From NCBI GenBank assembly GCA_015179045.1, contig WHUZ01000003.1:1612001-1676000 (forward strand): a stretch of 64,000 bases of DNA. Direction: 5' to 3'. A program made the translations under genes and the position numbers. This DNA comes from Kalaharituber pfeilii. Its lineage: Eukaryota; Ascomycota; Pezizomycetes; Pezizales; Pezizaceae. Of the stretch, positions 10,573 to 22,179 are shown piece by piece. Each line of letters begins with the position of its first letter. Within the stretch, counting starts at the first letter, position 1. The notes under the pieces were generated by a model that saw nothing but the letters and a program-made list of their open reading frames with translations, made no database searches and was not told the DNA's origin.

Positions 10573-11430
10573 CTCCCCGACTGGTTGAAGGAGCTGTGCA
10601 AAGATAAAGATTAGATAGTGGGGAATTATGCTTAATAGATGTATTGAAAAAGAAAAAATACTTTTTATACCATGCTTCTTCTTCTTCATTTTTTTTCTTT
10701 TTTCTAAATTTGCGGTAGCATGCTTTCTTTGATATTGACGAGCATATACCCAAACTCTTCTCCTGATTTTTTTTCCCCTGGGCTTTTGTTGCTATTTACT
10801 GTAACTCTCTACTACTTGCATTTTCTTTTCTTTTTTTCACGGTTTACATATTCCATATCTTTGATATATACATACAAATAAGTTTCTCTTTTTATTTCAT
10901 TTTTTTGTACACAAAACTTTTTTTTTTTTCATGAGATTAAATTGAGTGATTTTTTTGTATACAATTCATAAGTCTTTTTTGACGTATATATATACGATGT
11001 AGATGCAAAACTCTGCACTGTCAAAGAGTGAAAGTGGTTTATCTATTGTGGTCTCTCGTGATGCAGGTTACAACAAGAGGATATCGAGAGGTGAAGGATT
11101 GAGGATTCCTAGTTCGAGCGACCAGCTCAGGGTAACGTTCCAACCCCTACGCCTGGACCAAACCAACGATCAAACGGACTACACAAACAAAAGTAAAATA
11201 ACTAAAATAAAATAAAAAAATGAAAAATGAAAAATGAAAAATCAAAAGCTAAAATGGTATCCAAGTAGCTACAAAAAAGGCCAAGAAAAACAAAAACTCC
11301 CATACTCCATAATCCAAAAGCAATAAGCAAAACAAATGGAAAACAGTAAAAAGTGTTCTCAGCTTTCATTAAAGTCCCCGGCAAACTTCTCACAGGCACA
11401 ACACCTTATAGCCCATGACTGACTTCACCC
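10428..11430. other. Convergent AT-rich spacer with a T34 run
   Basis: Spacer between the 3' ends of CCE1 (+) and the SLIP-GC-like gene (-). It contains a 34-base T homopolymer (10539-10572) and further T- and A-rich tracts. No coding signal is seen. Both polyadenylation regions should lie here. Confidence 0.55.
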
Positions 11431-14400
11431 TCAGTCTTCGTCGTCGTAGCTATCGCCCTCCTCATCTCCATCGTCATCGTCATCATCCCTATCGTAGTCA
11501 GAGTCCTTCTCCTCATCGTCAGATTCACTTCCTGCCTCCGAGACTTCCTCTACCTCCTCTTCGTCATCACCCTCACCCTCATACTCCCTCTCTATCTTGA
11601 CCTGCCCCTTTTCCATCATCTCCCTAAACGCATTCTCTACACCCCCCAACACCAACTCCACCTCCTTCTTAATCTCCTCAAACACATCGTTCCTTCGTAC
11701 ACCAATACTTTCCAAATAATTCTCGTCCCCAAGCAACATATAGTCCCTCCTGATCGTCTCATATATCTTCATAGTTGCCTTCCTCATCTTCCCCTCCACC
11801 TGCTTTACCATCTTCTCCAGCTTGCTCCTCACTTGCCCCGTCGCGGTCTCAAACATCGTGCGTTGATTTTTTGTCACGTGGTCAACCATCTTTGCCTTCA
11901 TGCGCGCGAAGCAGCCGGTGCCCGCCTCCATGCTGCAAGACTACATATCCCACCACCCTCTAAGTTAGCTATGTGCCATCTCACCCTTGACGAAACTATA
12001 TCTACATAGAACTTACCTCATAAGCCGGCAACATCACACGTCTAATCGCCGGTACAAACTCCCGATTCAAATCCCGCTGCATTGTTGTCACGAATGCCAC
12101 CGCCTCATCTGCTGCTGCCTTTACCTCCAGCTCATAATTCAACAACTGCCTCTGGAGAATCCCCAGCTGTCCCAGCGACACAATCCTGTCCGCCTTCCTC
12201 TGAACCTGCCTATGCAGCTTAACAAACGCATACCTGCAGGTGACAAGATAGGTGTCAATTATCTGTGGCACAACCCTAGAGAACATTTTCTCCCAGCGAG
12301 ATGCAATCATCTTGATTAGCGGGTCTGAAAGCTGAGCATTGAAGTCGTGTAGACCTATTGCATAATTCTGAATTAGAAAATCCAGCCCTAGACCGGGGGC
12401 AGGCAGCCGTATGGAATAGAGAACACGCACCATAGTGATTCGTGAAAACGCCATCACGCCTACAAATCGCCCTGTACGTCTGCCACTGTAGCCCCCGCCA
12501 TGACTGAGCTGTCGGTATCGCCTGTTTCGCAGCAGCATCTACTCCCTGGGCTGATCATCCACAAGGCCAAAGAATTAGCTTCCTTTATTCCAGTAAGCTT
12601 AATAGCAAATTTAATTTCACGTTACATATTTACTAACAAAATCGAGTATAAAGATTCTCCTCCAATGCATTCTGCAGGTTTTTGGCTGTATCAGAGACAA
12701 CGCCATTTAATACCTACTATGTATCAGCAATCAAAGAGAACCCGCCAGGAAACCATTTTGTAAGACATAAGCTTACCTCTTCCAGGAGTTCAAACATTCT
12801 GTTATCTAGCTCAAGCCCGGAACTTGATGCCTGTGAAGTCCAAAGGGAAAGGGAATTGATCATAAGCGAGAGACTATCCAAGAATTTCCGACTTCCATGT
12901 TCCCTCGCCTTCTCCGTCAGCTTTTTACAATGCTGCTGTAACTGCGGTATTCCGGTTTCTTTGACGTCGGTAAACGCGGCGAGCTCCCCATCTCTTCTCA
13001 GACGCCCTTTCAACTTCTGGTATCCCCGGCTACTGACACAAAAAACTGGGAGCTCATTAGCAACTGCTTCATAGTCCCTCAAATTTTGAGACGGGTCAAA
13101 ATTATTCGGATCTCTAGCCTCTGCAATTTCCATGTCCAGTTCCCAGAGGCCACCCGCAAAGTCGTGTTTTATCGCATCCGTAGAGTATTCATTCCTCGCC
13201 TGGATGCACAAAGTCGCAATTTGTTTTTGCAACTTCTTATGTTGGGTTTTCGCTTTGGATAGTGTTTCCTTCACCTCGACCACTCTGGCTGAGATCTCTC
13301 TTCTATCCTGATTTATTTTCTTCAAACTCTTATGCAAATCTGATATTTTGTCGTTTATCTCTTCCATGGTAAGCGGTGATTCGCGTGAGTTCTTGTTGCT
13401 TAGACCATCGAAGTCTGAGCTATTCCATTCCTCAGCACCAACTTGGTCTTTGTTGTCCGATACCTCATTCTTCTTCTCAACTGTCCTCGTTGTGACTTTG
13501 TTAGACTTTTCAGCCTTTTGGGGCTGCACAGCTTGCAAAGCTTTCTTGTCTCCTTTGCTAGCTTTTGGCTTGAAAACCAGTCTACCTTCTTCAGCTACCC
13601 CCTTCAAATCAAGCCAGGTTTCCAATTCTTCATTGAGACTGTCATGTACATCGTCGTCTTTTGCCTTCAATCTCCCTAGCTTGGCATCCATATCCTTCAG
13701 TTCTTCTATCTTTTCCTCTAATTTTTCAAGCCGAGCATTCAGTTCTTGCAGATCTTCCTCTAGATTTAAACTGAGGATAGCCTCGGACACACCTGGACAA
13801 AAGACTTAGCAACGTTGGAGTAAAGTCGTTAATACAAATGAATACTCACTGATATTGTCTGATTGGGTGCATATAAAGGTCACGTTCGGGAAGCCCCCAT
13901 CCATAAGAAGCTGTCTACGGAACGTTTCTCCTAGTAGTGTCTTTGCTGTCTTATCATCCACAGCTCGAGTGATTGGCGCGACAATCCACAGTCCTGTACA
14001 ATCTAGGGAGAATCAATAGTCGTTCTATTTGAGTCGGGATGCCCTCACTACTTACTCTTCAAATAACCGTCCGCAATTCCGGCTCTAGCCGCATTTGCAT
14101 CATGAGCACCAGGTAAATCAACAATGATAGCACCGGTTGACAATACATCCGCTTTGACGTAGAGCCTAGTTTTTCATTAGCTGTATTCCATGCAGCAGTG
14201 CGAATCAAACATACTTGACTACTTTAATCAGAGGCCAGAGCTCCATTTGGTGCGGTGCTCTTGACTCTCCCCATCTCTTTCCAGTTTTCTCTTTACTATC
14301 AACATATGTTTGAAGTTTCTTATAAAACCTCAATGGATCCGTCTCACTGAACTCCTTTACGGATCCCAGGAGACTTCTGACTGCTGGATCCGCAAGGAAT

Positions 14401-15404
14401 ACCTCCGGAGAGGATTTGAGGATTTGATCCTTCGTTTTCCTGTGGTTGTAGTGAGCTATCTCATTAGAGTTAGAGTATATTGTAATGTGAATGATGCTTA
14501 CCTCGGGAACACTGCTCTGATTTTTGCAAGTGCGATCCCTGCGGCGCTATCTTTCTTCAATTCCCCTCCATCCCCAGGTCCTGAAACAATATCCGGAGTT
14601 CATTTTCCCAGTCCTCGAACTCAATGAACTCAATCGATGCACGATACAGGTCCTCGGTTTCCTGATTGTAGGAAATTTCGGTAACAGCAGCCGTACATGC
14701 CCGCATACCCTAATCCCCTATCTCAGTTACACTGACCTGTACTTAAAAGGGAAGATAGACATACATTTATAGGAAGGAGTCTCTCTTCATCAAGTAAAGC
14801 GTTAATCACTGAGCTTTTTCCGGCACCCGTGTTGCCAACCACACCAATAATTGTCTTTTGCTGTGCTGCCTTTGCTTTGAGTTCCTCCAATTGCTCGTAC
14901 CAGACTTTGATTTCACCCTGTGCAGATTGTCGATTTGATGCGAGCGCCTGTTGAAGCTTAGCTATAATTGCTTTACCTTCCTCTACCCCTCCTTCTAGTA
15001 GCTCTAAAGAAGCTTCCTTGAAAAGTGGTTGTAGGTCGAAATTTTTTGACGGTTGTTCTGACGGCTGGTTGTGGTTGGGTGGAGCAGAAGGCGCAGTTGG
15101 TTGAGTAGGTTCTCTCTCGACGAACACTGTATCTCTTGATTGCGATGCAGCGCCATTAGGTTGGGGAATAACGTTTATTGATAGTCGCTTCATAGCTGGT
15201 TCTAGTATGGTATTCAATTCTCCCATGCCGAATACACTTTCTATGAGAAAAATTAGTTGCAATCTTTAGATTTTTGTTGAGGAGATGACAAGACGAAAAT
15301 GGTGGGAGGAACAGTTTGGAGAAGTCCCTTTGAAAGGCAGCGTAATATATAGGCATAGAAAGATTCTTGCAATCTCGAGACTACTTACCATCTTTTTGTG
15401 ACAT
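11431..15404 (-). CDS. Large dynamin-like GTPase, SLIP-GC-like (one frame break)
   Basis: Eleven-exon model: complement(join(11431..11940,12017..12354,12431..12550,12638..12671,12777..13792,13850..14002,14056..14165,14215..14439,14502..14709,14765..15240,15389..15404)), about 1068 aa. GTPase motifs: G1 GNTGAGKSS (about 141-149), switch Thr in RACTAAVTEIS, G3 DLPG (325-328), G4-like TQSD (391-394). Two coiled-coil stretches follow the G domain. A conserved C-terminal half contains WQTYRAICRRDGVF, HDFNAQLSDPLIKMI, DLNREFVPAI and GCFARMKAKM, and ends in a long Asp/Glu tail. The architecture matches proteins annotated as nuclear GTPase SLIP-GC in ascomycetes. The vertebrate protein protects lymphocyte genomes, but the fungal role is unknown. 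The frame breaks once in exon 3 at a C4 run (14572-14575, G4 in the coding sense), and one extra base restores it. Exons 8 (34 nt) and 1 (16 nt) are very short. All joins keep phase. Confidence 0.85.
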
Positions 15405-16590
15405 GACGACTGAGATGCTTTGTCAGTTCACATTACCAGCTCTCAGTACTCTGGAGGGGACTTTGTGACACTTAAGGCCCTCTTCAGCGCCTTGCTAGGG
15501 GTACTATTTTCGACTGACGAAGTGTGCGCTGGTCAGCAGCCAATACACATTTGTTCATAACTAGACCCCAATCCTGGAGTTGCACGTTTGTTTGTATCTG
15601 CGAATGATCGACCCGTTCTGAGACAGGGATTGCAGCACATTAGCCTTGTGCGGGGCAGTTATGCATGCACTTTGTTCCTTAACTGGTACCTCACCAGGAT
15701 GCAGGATTGGTAAAATATACGAAGACTTGTAGATAATAAGCTCAGAACTTCACTAAGTCCCACGGATGCGGCGCTGTGATGCCGCTAAAAAAACGGCGTT
15801 ACCCGTCCCTGGGGATGATACCCGTCCCTGGGGATGAATTGCCATAGTTTGGAGTTGGGTTAATTGTTTGTTCCTGAAAGACGTACACTAGTGGGGCATA
15901 GCAGCTGCTGCGCCCGACCGTCTATCGTCGCTATTTTGTGGATGAACACCATGACCACATATCTCGACGGCCACATCTAGGCGAACCATGCGTCTCCATA
16001 AACTGCATATATCCGAAATAGACAATTCTCAGACTTTTTGAACCTTCAACTGCTTTCTTACAAGGATAAATAACCAGAAAAGAGGCAAAACAAATCTATA
16101 CATACAAGGGAGAGTGACAGGGTTATTGTTCTTGTGCTGCTTCATATGGGAGCCCTTGGAGGGAATCTGTGTGAGGTGAAGGGTGGGTGAGTGTGGTAGC
16201 TTCGGTTAGAACATCAGCAGGTAAGTTCATTACATTTTGCATCTGAGGAGTACTTGACTGAAGGCCAAAAGAATAGGGCTCATCCCGCTGCTGTATTGCT
16301 GATGCTGGGAGATGCATCAAGTGAGTTGAAGGCAAGTGAATTTGGTGATGAAAACTGTGTATGATATCCTTTCTCCTTTTACTTAAAAGGCTGCTTGGCG
16401 CCACCGTCGACTGCCGTTTCTGGTTGCATCCCTTATCAACCAGACTAAATTTAGCCTGCCCAGCTCAATCTTGAGCCGCAAAGTTGGGTGCCAAGAAGTT
16501 AGGCCAGACATCACGTGCAATTAGCAACCTCAACCTCAAAGCTTTTAAATGAATACCATAGTTTAACTTTTCCCATAATTGATATAAGTA
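15405..16590. other. Intergenic, upstream of the SLIP-GC-like gene
   Basis: Should contain the promoter of the leftward GTPase gene. It holds a 19-bp tandem repeat (15801-15838). On the minus strand an open stretch at 16123-16404 opens with GTG, not ATG. It extends upstream without a clear start and matches no family I recognise. It could be a remnant 3' exon. Confidence 0.4.
15801..15838 (+). repeat. Two copies of a 19-bp tandem repeat
   Basis: The unit acccgtccctggggatgat occurs twice back to back, identical over 18-19 bp. Confidence 0.9.
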
Positions 16591-17423
16591 CAGTCACTGG
16601 TCAAAAGTTTTGGTGAAAGGGATCTGAGCACCAAGCGGCGACAACGTCCATTTGGAAAAATTTTTTGAGATGTCTCCACGAGAAGTGACCCAATTAACCT
16701 ACAACTTGAACTAGTGATAGTGTAAGCAGTATGGTTTATGCTACAGCACAGGACATACTTATAGCACACTGATTGCAGTGTAATATCTACAAAACGTTAT
16801 TGAATACTAGGTATTCCATACAAAAACTGTGAATTTTTGAAATGTGATGTATCTTTAGCACCACAACTAGATAGACTAACAGGATTTTTTCTATGATAGG
16901 TACTACCTGAAACTTCATGGTTCCGGTTGTAGAACAGATGTTGGGGTCATGTGGCTGCCGAGATAAAATCGCAAACTTCAAAGAACGCCAAGATTGCCAA
17001 ATTCCCATACAAAATTGTCATTTTATGGTCAAATATCGGTGTCTGGAAATAAATAGCTCCACACAGAACCTGCAACACAACATAAAAATATGAAATAAGA
17101 TGGACTCAATATGTATTTTCATAGCAAAATTTACTAGCCCCAAAAATATTCTCCTTGTATGGAACTACACTATTATGCAGAGAGAATTTAGGTTAAAAAT
17201 GCTAGAATTTGTTCCTGATTTATTGGTCCATATCATTGACTACTACTATTCTCATGATTGCTGCATGTGATATGCAAGACTATAGACACGGTGCTATCAA
17301 TTGCAAGTACAACTTCTGTAATTGAGCTGTGGATCATGGAGATATGAGCATTTGAAGTTGCGCAAGCAAGCATTTTAAGGTGTCAAGAAAAGTGGCGTCA
17401 CCAAGACTTTTGACTAGTGACTG
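16591..17423. mobile_element. Non-autonomous Tc1/mariner-type element (833 bp)
   Basis: The left end begins CAGTCACTGGTCAAAAGTTT and the right end, read on the other strand, begins CAGTCACTAGTCAAAAGTCT. The 26-bp terminal inverted repeats agree at 24 positions. Both ends abut the dinucleotide TA (16589-16590 and 17424-17425), the target duplication of the Tc1/mariner superfamily. The CAGT start is also typical. The interior has only short broken open frames on either strand and no DD(E/D) transposase motif, so this is a deletion derivative or MITE that would need transposase from elsewhere. Orientation cannot be set. Confidence 0.88.
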
Positions 17424-17425
17424 TA

Positions 17426-19789
17426 TATGCGCCTTGTGGGACTGATTATATGCATGTAATTGCGATTATGCTTTTTTCCACCGCCAAACTAGGCTTAATT
17501 ACTACAGGATGCATATATGGAATGCTTCGATTGCAAGGGCAAGGTTATTGGACAATAACTGCAATGGATACCTATTGGGAGGACCTCACAAGATAGGTAG
17601 GTACAGATAGTGACGAGAGATATCCTATGCCTTTGAGCGTGTTCCTATTATCATTTATAGAAAATTCATGATCATGCTCAGACTAGTACAGTATACGCGG
17701 TCATAGGATTGATCATACGAAGAAGCTGCTGTTCTTAGATGTATACAGTTAAATAACATGCGTCGTCTTAACTGCAAAAACCACGCATCTATAAAATGAG
17801 TAAATCCTTCCTTGTAGATCAACCACTGCTCGATAGAGTTCTTTCAAGAGCCTTTGTCAACTGGCATTTTGCCTGGTTGTTTTGGGGGACGTTTGACTTC
17901 TACTTGTTGTGATCGGGTCTGGAATTGATCGACTTACTCAAACAGGAAAAATCTTCCAAAGTGGGTATAACGATATTGGAGGTTTTTTCTAACTGCATTT
18001 GTTCTAAGCCCAACTACAAGTATTCTCGAAAATCTTCACGTGTTCTGTAACTCCACACATATTCTCGTGCCCATCTCATACCCCTGATTACAGACTACTC
18101 ATACCCAGTTTGTTATAATATAATTTTGTATGCGTGCGATATATAAATCCAATCACAAGAAAAGAAATTCGCGTACACTAACCGCCATGATACTACTTGT
18201 ATACTCAACTTATGATGCATAGCAGGTCCTGGCCTCAGGTAGAGTACCCTCGGACATTTGGAATTTCGCGCCAGCACTATCGCGATCGGTAAAATCAATC
18301 TGACCGACTATTTTAAGTTCTTACTTGACCTAATAACTCGTCCTGAGCCAGCGAGCGGTTCCATTCAATCAATCGCACTCTACTCGACTAGCTCCACCCA
18401 GGTTGTCGGCGCCTTCCATGGCATGGGAATTATTACTCATGATTTTGTAATTCAAGAACTGCCCTTGATGACCTACTAGGATAGTAGACCGCATAACCAT
18501 TGCATGCATGGAAAATTAGAAATCTAACTGTAGGACCTTCTTGATTGGAAGTTTGCATAATTGTGGAAATTACATTACCTATCGCAGAAGCGACAACGAC
18601 CGTTTTGGAGGGATAAAAGGGTGATATATAGAGGGAGCTGTGACTTTTGTCCTGCCAATATCAAGGCACCGCAAGAGAACGAGATATTCAGTGCTTCAAG
18701 CGCTTACATTTCACACCAGTGATCTTTATCGTTGAATGCAGGCAGAGATTGCGAAAAGCAGTTGGTGATAAGGCCTACGTGTGATACGACGATTTCGTCG
18801 CTACACAAGGCCTACATACGAACTTGTAGCACCTAGATAGGTACTCCGTCGGAGAATGTTCTCGTTCCTAGAACAACTACACTTAGTTAAATGGCGCGGC
18901 AGCACTGTCAGTTGGAGACGTCCATGGGCTACATACTCTTTGGGTAATGTCAACCAGACTCCAAAGCGAAGCTTTATTGGCAACGTTGAAGCATTTAAAA
19001 TATGACCCCACAGGTACTGTATAATTGTCATTTTAGTCTAGATTTGATTTTTATGCCATTCCTTGGAGTAGCGAGACATGGATCTGAGTGGGCCCCCCTT
19101 GCGATAACACAACTCAACGAAAAATGCTCCTTTTTAGGTCCTGAAAGGGTTTAGATTCTCTGATGTCCATTCATGTGGTCTATTATGTTTCTGTGATTTT
19201 TTGCTATCTTATTAATTTTCTGTTGATTTTTACGAAGGGAAGGGTCAGTACTGTACTTTTAATGCGGTGAAGGGGGGTCCTCTCTGATGCAGTCTCGCAA
19301 CTCCAAGGGATAACAGTAGTTCAGGAGAAATGTTTCGCGCTGGATAAGAGAACGGGACTAACTGGATGAGGCTTGTGCGACCACATAAATGCTGGTTTAG
19401 GGAGGCGTCTAGTCTGGTTGGGGAGCCTTGCCCAAATTAGTACGACTTGGTGCCAAGGGACGTGGTCCCGCAAGTCTCTTAGCCGCGTAGCTCTTGCCTC
19501 ACTGGCAGTCAACCAAGGCGCCAGGGAATCCGAAGGGTACCGGTAACAACATCATTCTCTACCTCTCTTTCTCCAAACGCTCGGAAAAGAATATTAAATT
19601 GGGTCGGCACCTTTTTTATCCTCCGCTGCGTTCCGATTCGGCGTTTTCAGCGCACGTGCTTGCTTAACCACCTAGACCACACATATCAGAGTCAGGATAT
19701 AGGAGATAAAATCGCAAAAATAACCTATCCTGTCCTTGCAAGGCTAACAAGGTTAATTGCAAAACTCGCTTCCAGCAGAAAATTCCAGG
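17426..19789. other. Intergenic region upstream of SMN
   Basis: 2.4 kb of average-composition sequence with scattered short open frames on both strands and no family motif. The right end (19500-19789) should contain the SMN promoter and leader. I see no other gene. Confidence 0.45.
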
Positions 19790-20767
19790 ATGGCTGAAAA
19801 AAAGGAGCTTTCTCATGCCGAGATCTGGGATGATTCAGCGCTCATTAACACCTGGGATGAGGCACTCCAAGAGTATAAGGTAAAACATATTTCTTGTCGA
19901 TAGAACTACCGAATCACCCCGGGGCCGGCTTCTGTGTAAAGTCATGGCATGTAAAAGAAAGCAAAACTTAGTTATAGGATTTGTAATCTTTTTCTTTGGG
20001 AGTTCGCGGTATAGGGCACTGTCAAAGGATAGAATGAGCTACTCTAGCTAACAAGAAAACACAATATGTTAGAAATACCACAGCATTCAGGCAACTGGTG
20101 GGACACTGGAATCTGCATCAGTGATGAAGCAATCCGCCGGGGAGGTGGAAATGAAGGATGTACCTTCCCCGCATGTGTAAGTTTCGCCCCCCATTGGCCC
20201 TTCCAAGTTTCACTATCTAGTCATTGTGACTCCATGACCCAGTCTAACATGGCGGTAGGACCGAGCATAACGCTAGCAAAGAGGATATAGGTGTGGAAGA
20301 AGGGGGAGTACAGTTCAATGTGCAAGAGGAACCTGCATCACAGGGTACGAACGGAGAACAGACCAAGGTACCAAGTATTCTACCACCAATTGTTGTTTTC
20401 CTCTCACCTTGAAAATATTAATTAGGAGATAACTATACAGGGTCTTGACCCTCGTCAACCAGAAGCTTCGTCGACACCTAATGTAGTGACTGGGCCGAGT
20501 ACTAAGCAAACAACTGAGGCTCCTAAACTTCCTCCATTTCCTCCAAGCCTTCTTGCAAGTGGTTAGTTACATGCCAATGCCTTCCAGTGCGATCGATATC
20601 AACAGGATCGGGGATCAATTGAGTTTCGCTAACTTGTTGGTTCCGCTTGGCCTGCAGACAACGAAGCTCTCCGAAACCTCATGATCTCTTGGTATTTTGC
20701 GGGTTATTACACAGGCCTGTACGAGGGCCAGCAGATGCAGCAGAAGCAGCAACAAAAGGACCTGTGA
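19790..20767 (+). CDS. SMN1: Survival motor neuron (SMN) protein, Tudor-less fungal form
   Basis: Core scaffold of the SMN complex, which loads Sm proteins onto spliceosomal snRNAs. Five-exon model: join(19790..19879,20073..20176,20259..20367,20426..20561,20658..20767), 182 aa, every junction in phase. The N-terminus carries the Gemin2-binding motif (EIWDDSALINTWDEALQEYK then KYHSIQA, about residues 11-37). The middle is Pro/Glu/Thr-rich linker ending in PKLPPFPPSLL. The C-terminus is the YG box used for oligomerisation: NLMISWYFAGYYTGLYEGQQ (about 153-172), with its characteristic Tyr/Gly spacing, followed by a Gln-rich end. No Tudor domain is present, as in S. pombe Smn1 (152 aa). The first intron (193 bp) is the longest. 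The gene is easy to miss because no exon exceeds 136 bp. Confidence 0.93.
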
Positions 20768-22179
20768 TAGTGGCGGAGCCATTGTTTTGGAGCCAGGGGG
20801 GTGGATAGCAGGTCGCTTGGCCTGCCAAACGATGTGTGTCTGTATGTACGTACTTTTGTGTGTGTCACGAAACTGCGCTGTAGAACTTCTGGAACATTCT
20901 GGGGGTACCTTCGTAATCTACAATCGCGTATCTTCTCTGAGGGAGGCTAATTCCACAGTGAGTGCAGCGCGGTGGGGACGGGGCCGTCAGGAGTCGGACG
21001 TACCAGGATGCGTGTGTATCGCAATGATTGAAGTTGCGGTCGGGCCCAGCGCACATTCTGGGGGGCACCGCAGCGGAGCGTGCTATGGATATGGATACGT
21101 TTATTAACCGCCCCAAAGGCCCGACTCGCTCGCGCGGGCCGACGCAAAATGCGAGAGCATCGCTGTGTCAGGTTGCGGAGCGGCAGGAGCTGCTGCAGGG
21201 ATACGCCATCTGGGCGTGCAGTTAGCGCCGCATCTCAAACAGCGCGCAGGCAGCCGGAGCAACCTGATACAGCGCCTCCGTGTCACGCCCTCGCACACTG
21301 CACGCGGTGGCGCCTCACCTTTATTGGCTGGCTAGCGGCCGTCGCTTGCTGCCCGCGGCCCTGGCCTTCACCTGACGTCGCTGCGCTGCGCTGCTGTTTT
21401 GGCGCTGGATGATCGCCAGGAACGTTAACGTTGCGCCCGGGGCAAGCTTCAGCCCGGACGCCTTCTGCCATTCCGCGATAGCCTTGGCGCCTGGCCTCAC
21501 CAATCCCACATCCCCGCCCAACCTTAACGGCGGCTGGCCCGAAGCACAAGTGAGCGCCTCACCTCCATCTCGACATCTCCGACACCACCCCCGCCCCCAG
21601 CGCAGTCTCATACACCCAGGATCCCAGTACGTCCAGCATCCGCAGCGTCCAGCCCCTCTGCACGTCCTCCTATCTCAGGCTTGCGCAAACTCTGCAATCT
21701 CGGCCACCGACTATAAACATGAAGGAACCTCCCCCATCCAGCCGCTCTCTCCCCCTCCTCATTCCCCATTGTTCCCGTGCACTCTTTCACTTGAGTTGTT
21801 TCCTCGTTTATTTTATTTTTCCTCTCTTTTTCCCATCTTTCGAGCAGGGTCTCGCATTTCAATTCTGAAATACCGGCATCCCTCGATTCATCCACGAGAA
21901 CGAGCCCCGTCGAAAATACCCAAGTTTTTGACGACGACTTTGCAGAGGAATCTCAGCTTGTTTGAATCCTTTGTCCCTCTCGCACGCCAATCGAGAAAGC
22001 CGTTCCATCCGCAGCGCGGACAGTTTCCAACTTCAGGAAAGAAAGAAAGAATTATAGAATAGCACAGTCTCTCTCTTGCCCTTTTCTCTTTGCCTTGTTT
22101 CTCAGTCTGCATAGTTTTATACCCTTCAATTCTTAATTCTTAAAAGAAGGAAAGAAGAATCCCTAAAGAAAAGATCATC
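20768..22179. promoter_or_regulatory. SMN 3' flank, GC-rich island and cupredoxin promoter region
   Basis: The first part follows the SMN stop. A GC-rich island (about 20950-21680) contains overlapping open frames on both strands but no recognisable protein. From 21720 to 22130 the top strand is pyrimidine-rich, typical of a fungal promoter or leader before the cupredoxin ATG at 22180. Confidence 0.45.
21712..21717 (+). promoter_or_regulatory. Possible TATA box for the cupredoxin gene
   Basis: TATAAA followed by long C/T-rich tracts, the usual layout of a strongly expressed fungal promoter. The 460-bp distance to the ATG would imply a long leader. Confidence 0.3.

Noticed and set aside
16123..16404. 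Open stretch on the minus strand ending in YEAAQEQ
   Set aside because: It starts with GTG and continues upstream to a stop without a clear exon start. It may be a remnant but cannot be supported as a gene.
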